Virus record (IMG/VR): IMGVR_UViG_3300000228_000024
Coordinates: 1-33,591 of that record
DNA length: 33,591 nucleotides
DNA from: a virus
Reading direction: 5' to 3' (one strand)
Below are positions 32,363-33,591 of the stretch, piece after piece. Within the stretch, counting starts at the first letter, position 1. Each line of letters begins with the position of its first letter. Under the pieces are notes generated by a model, which was not told the DNA's origin, ran no database searches, and saw only the letters and a list, made by a program, of their open reading frames with translations. A program made the translations under genes and the position numbers.

Positions 32363-32610
32363 ACTTTAAGTTCTTTTTTATAAATTAAAACACTTTTTTT
32401 AGTTTCGTCATCAATAACTGAAATAGTTTTGTTTTCATTATTTATTATAGTATTGTTATTATTAGTAGTATAATGGTGATGTACTGATTTATCCACATAC
32501 TTTGTATTATTATCATTATCACTGCCAAACAAAACTTCGCCAACCCCCCTTCCAAGAAGCCAACCTCCACCTACTAAAACAACAAAAAGCACAAGTATAA
32601 ATAATAACAT
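32341..32610 (-). CDS. Small membrane protein on the minus strand, accessory gene
   Basis: The 89-aa product starts with a strong membrane segment (L-L-F-I-L-V-L-F-V-V-L-V-G-G-G-W-L-L, residues 2-19). A polar, Asn/Asp-rich tail (30-65, with H-H-H-Y and N-N-N-N) and a Lys-rich end follow. There is no lipobox. It is the only minus-strand gene supported in the window, with its own promoter and the shared terminator, so it can be expressed apart from late genes. The layout suggests a moron acting at the host membrane; holin or spanin is less likely because no second lysis gene is near. Function unknown. Confidence 0.7.
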   Translation of the reverse strand: MLLFILVLFVVLVGGGWLLGRGVGEVLFGSDNDNNTKYVDKSVHHHYTTNNNNTIINNENKTISVIDDETKKSVLIYKKELKVKKTDNF

Positions 32611-32614
32611 ATAC

Positions 32615-32622
32615 CAAAATTA
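32615..32622 (-). promoter_or_regulatory. Minus-strand -7 promoter element, leaderless start
   Basis: On the minus strand the sequence reads TAATTTTG, then GTAT, then ATG of the 89-aa gene at 32610. The TAnnTTTG motif four bases before the ATG implies an essentially leaderless mRNA, like that of the exported-protein gene at 13707. A -33 element is not clear. Confidence 0.55.
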
Positions 32623-32646
32623 CAATAAATAATTTATTTATTATTT

Positions 32647-32700
32647 ATTTATTTGTTATTTAGAATAATTAAAAATAATAAATAATTTTTATTACATTTG
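32647..32700 (+). promoter_or_regulatory. Late promoter for the tail-fibre-like gene with shared AT box
   Basis: TACATTTG lies at 32693-32700, 19 bases before the ATG at 32720. The box 32647-32680 is the reverse complement of 17432-17465 over all 34 bases and contains TTTGTTATTTA (32652-32662). The core TTATT-TAG-AATAA is a perfect 5+5 inverted repeat. The box lies between divergent promoters and could serve both. Confidence 0.65.
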
Positions 32701-32719
32701 TTAAATAAAACAATCCGCT

Positions 32720-33591
32720 ATGAGTTTTGAAAGTATAGTCACCCAACAATTAACTGATATTACAAATGTAATTAATGGTATTAATAATAACGCAAAAAAA
32801 ACAGAAGACTTACCCATTCAAAACACATTAATTGGGGATTCTAAAATACGTATTTCCACAAATGGAGTTTCAGAGAGTTTAGAATTACAAAAAATATTAG
32901 ATATTATCCCATCAGATTTACAAAATAAAATAAATAAGTTAGGTAGAATATCATTAGTTACAAATACCATTACTATTGAGGCAAGTAGCGAGTGGGTTAT
33001 AAATAATATAATATATATAATTAATTCAAATACAGATATAGTTATTCCATACACAACACCTACATATACTAGAATAGACATTATTGTTGCAAATGAACTT
33101 GGGCAGTTTGAATTGATACAAGGAATAGAGACAACTGGAATAGAAACCCCACCATTCATTCCACAAAATACACTTTTAGTAATTGAAGTAATTGTTAGTG
33201 AAAACACAATAAGTACTCGAAACCAAACTATTGTAGGGAATATATATATATCTAAAAAAGAAAAACTTATAACTACAAATAATGTTTTGTCTGGAACTGA
33301 CCAATTTATAACACTAGAAAGCGACGAGAGTGGTTTTTACACCTTTACAAATCCAGGTCTTCAAAGTATAGCAGGAATAATAGGAAATAGCACTATTTAT
33401 GCAGGAAAAGAAATAACTATACAAAACTATACAATAAACGACTTAATAATAAAAAATGATAATGGTAATTATATCCCTTTTAACACAATATTAGGAGGGG
33501 ATATTATACTACGTAGTGGAGAACTTGTTCTTTTTAAAATTTCAAATAATTTGAGTGTTGCATTAGAAGTGTTTAGAGGTTATATGGGTAC
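32720..33591 (+). CDS. Tail fibre or structural protein, N-terminal part
   Basis: An ATG at 32720 opens a frame that runs to the window end (290 codons, no stop). It starts M-S-F-E-S-I-V-T-Q-Q-L-T-D-I and contains short helical segments (about 45-70), then beta domains with Y-T-R-I-D-I-I-V-A-N-E-L-G-Q-F and I-P-Q-N-T-L-L-V-I-E-V-I-V. Flavobacterium phage tail fibre or host-binding proteins show this R-I-D-x-V-V and P-x-N-T-L-x-I pattern. It has its own late promoter. The 3' end and any tip domain lie outside the window. Confidence 0.7.
   Translation, partial: MSFESIVTQQLTDITNVINGINNNAKKTEDLPIQNTLIGDSKIRISTNGVSESLELQKILDIIPSDLQNKINKLGRISLVTNTITIEASSEWVINNIIYIINSNTDIVIPYTTPTYTRIDIIVANELGQFELIQGIETTGIETPPFIPQNTLLVIEVIVSENTISTRNQTIVGNIYISKKEKLITTNNVLSGTDQFITLESDESGFYTFTNPGLQSIAGIIGNSTIYAGKEITIQNYTINDLIIKNDNGNYIPFNTILGGDIILRSGELVLFKISNNLSVALEVFRGYMG

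Noticed and set aside
32818-33207. Minus-strand 129-aa hydrophobic frame
   Set aside because: It is antisense to the tail-fibre-like gene, which is open throughout and has a promoter; antisense frames in AT-rich DNA often look hydrophobic.

Overview
The window is a 33.6-kb, strongly AT-rich stretch of a tailed phage or prophage of a Bacteroidota host, most likely a Flavobacterium relative. The evidence is gene content (DUF3127, PcfK/PcfJ, DUF4373-type replication protein, Bacteroidota-type tail proteins), promoters of the TAnnTTTG type, and the absence of Shine-Dalgarno sequences at most starts. Virion genes are in HK97-fold siphovirus order. Almost everything is on the + strand, tightly packed with start/stop overlaps. 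No integrase, repressor or lysis gene is visible, so lifestyle cannot be decided from this window.

Left part, about 1-8357: recombination and replication. A repeat protein cut by the window edge is followed by a RecT annealase, a YycJ-like metallo-beta-lactamase-fold protein, a NinB-like protein, small unknowns, a DUF4373-type replication protein, a DnaC-like helicase loader, a RuvC-like resolvase and a PcfK/PcfJ pair. Iteron-like repeats lie inside the replication gene and again in a 551-base gene-free stretch after it. That stretch looks like a decayed tandem duplication of the replication-gene/loader-gene junction and is the best origin candidate.

Middle, about 8358-12994: a gene-poor strip with a 13-bp perfect hairpin and micro-ORFs (one a 24-aa zinc-ribbon-like peptide), then three overlapping genes ending in a 1029-aa fusion of an N6-adenine methyltransferase and a superfamily 2 helicase. 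A strong terminator closes this early region.

Right part, about 13045-33591: packaging and virion. It runs terS, a roughly 1.7-kb cassette (exported protein, imperfect tRNA-Tyr, unexplained non-coding DNA, small ORFs, a small adenine methyltransferase), terL, a DUF3127 gene, portal, protease, capsid, connector genes, tail tube, probable tail assembly chaperone, tape measure and distal tail proteins. One tail gene is split by a single-base frameshift near 31075. A minus-strand membrane-protein gene sits before a tail-fibre-like gene cut by the window end.

The main regulatory signal is an AT-rich box with core TTTGTTATTTA, present at four late transcription starts (13054, 13670, 17450 inverted, 32652). 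Two copies are identical over 34 bases although 15 kb apart. This suggests a phage-specific regulator of late transcription that has not been identified here.
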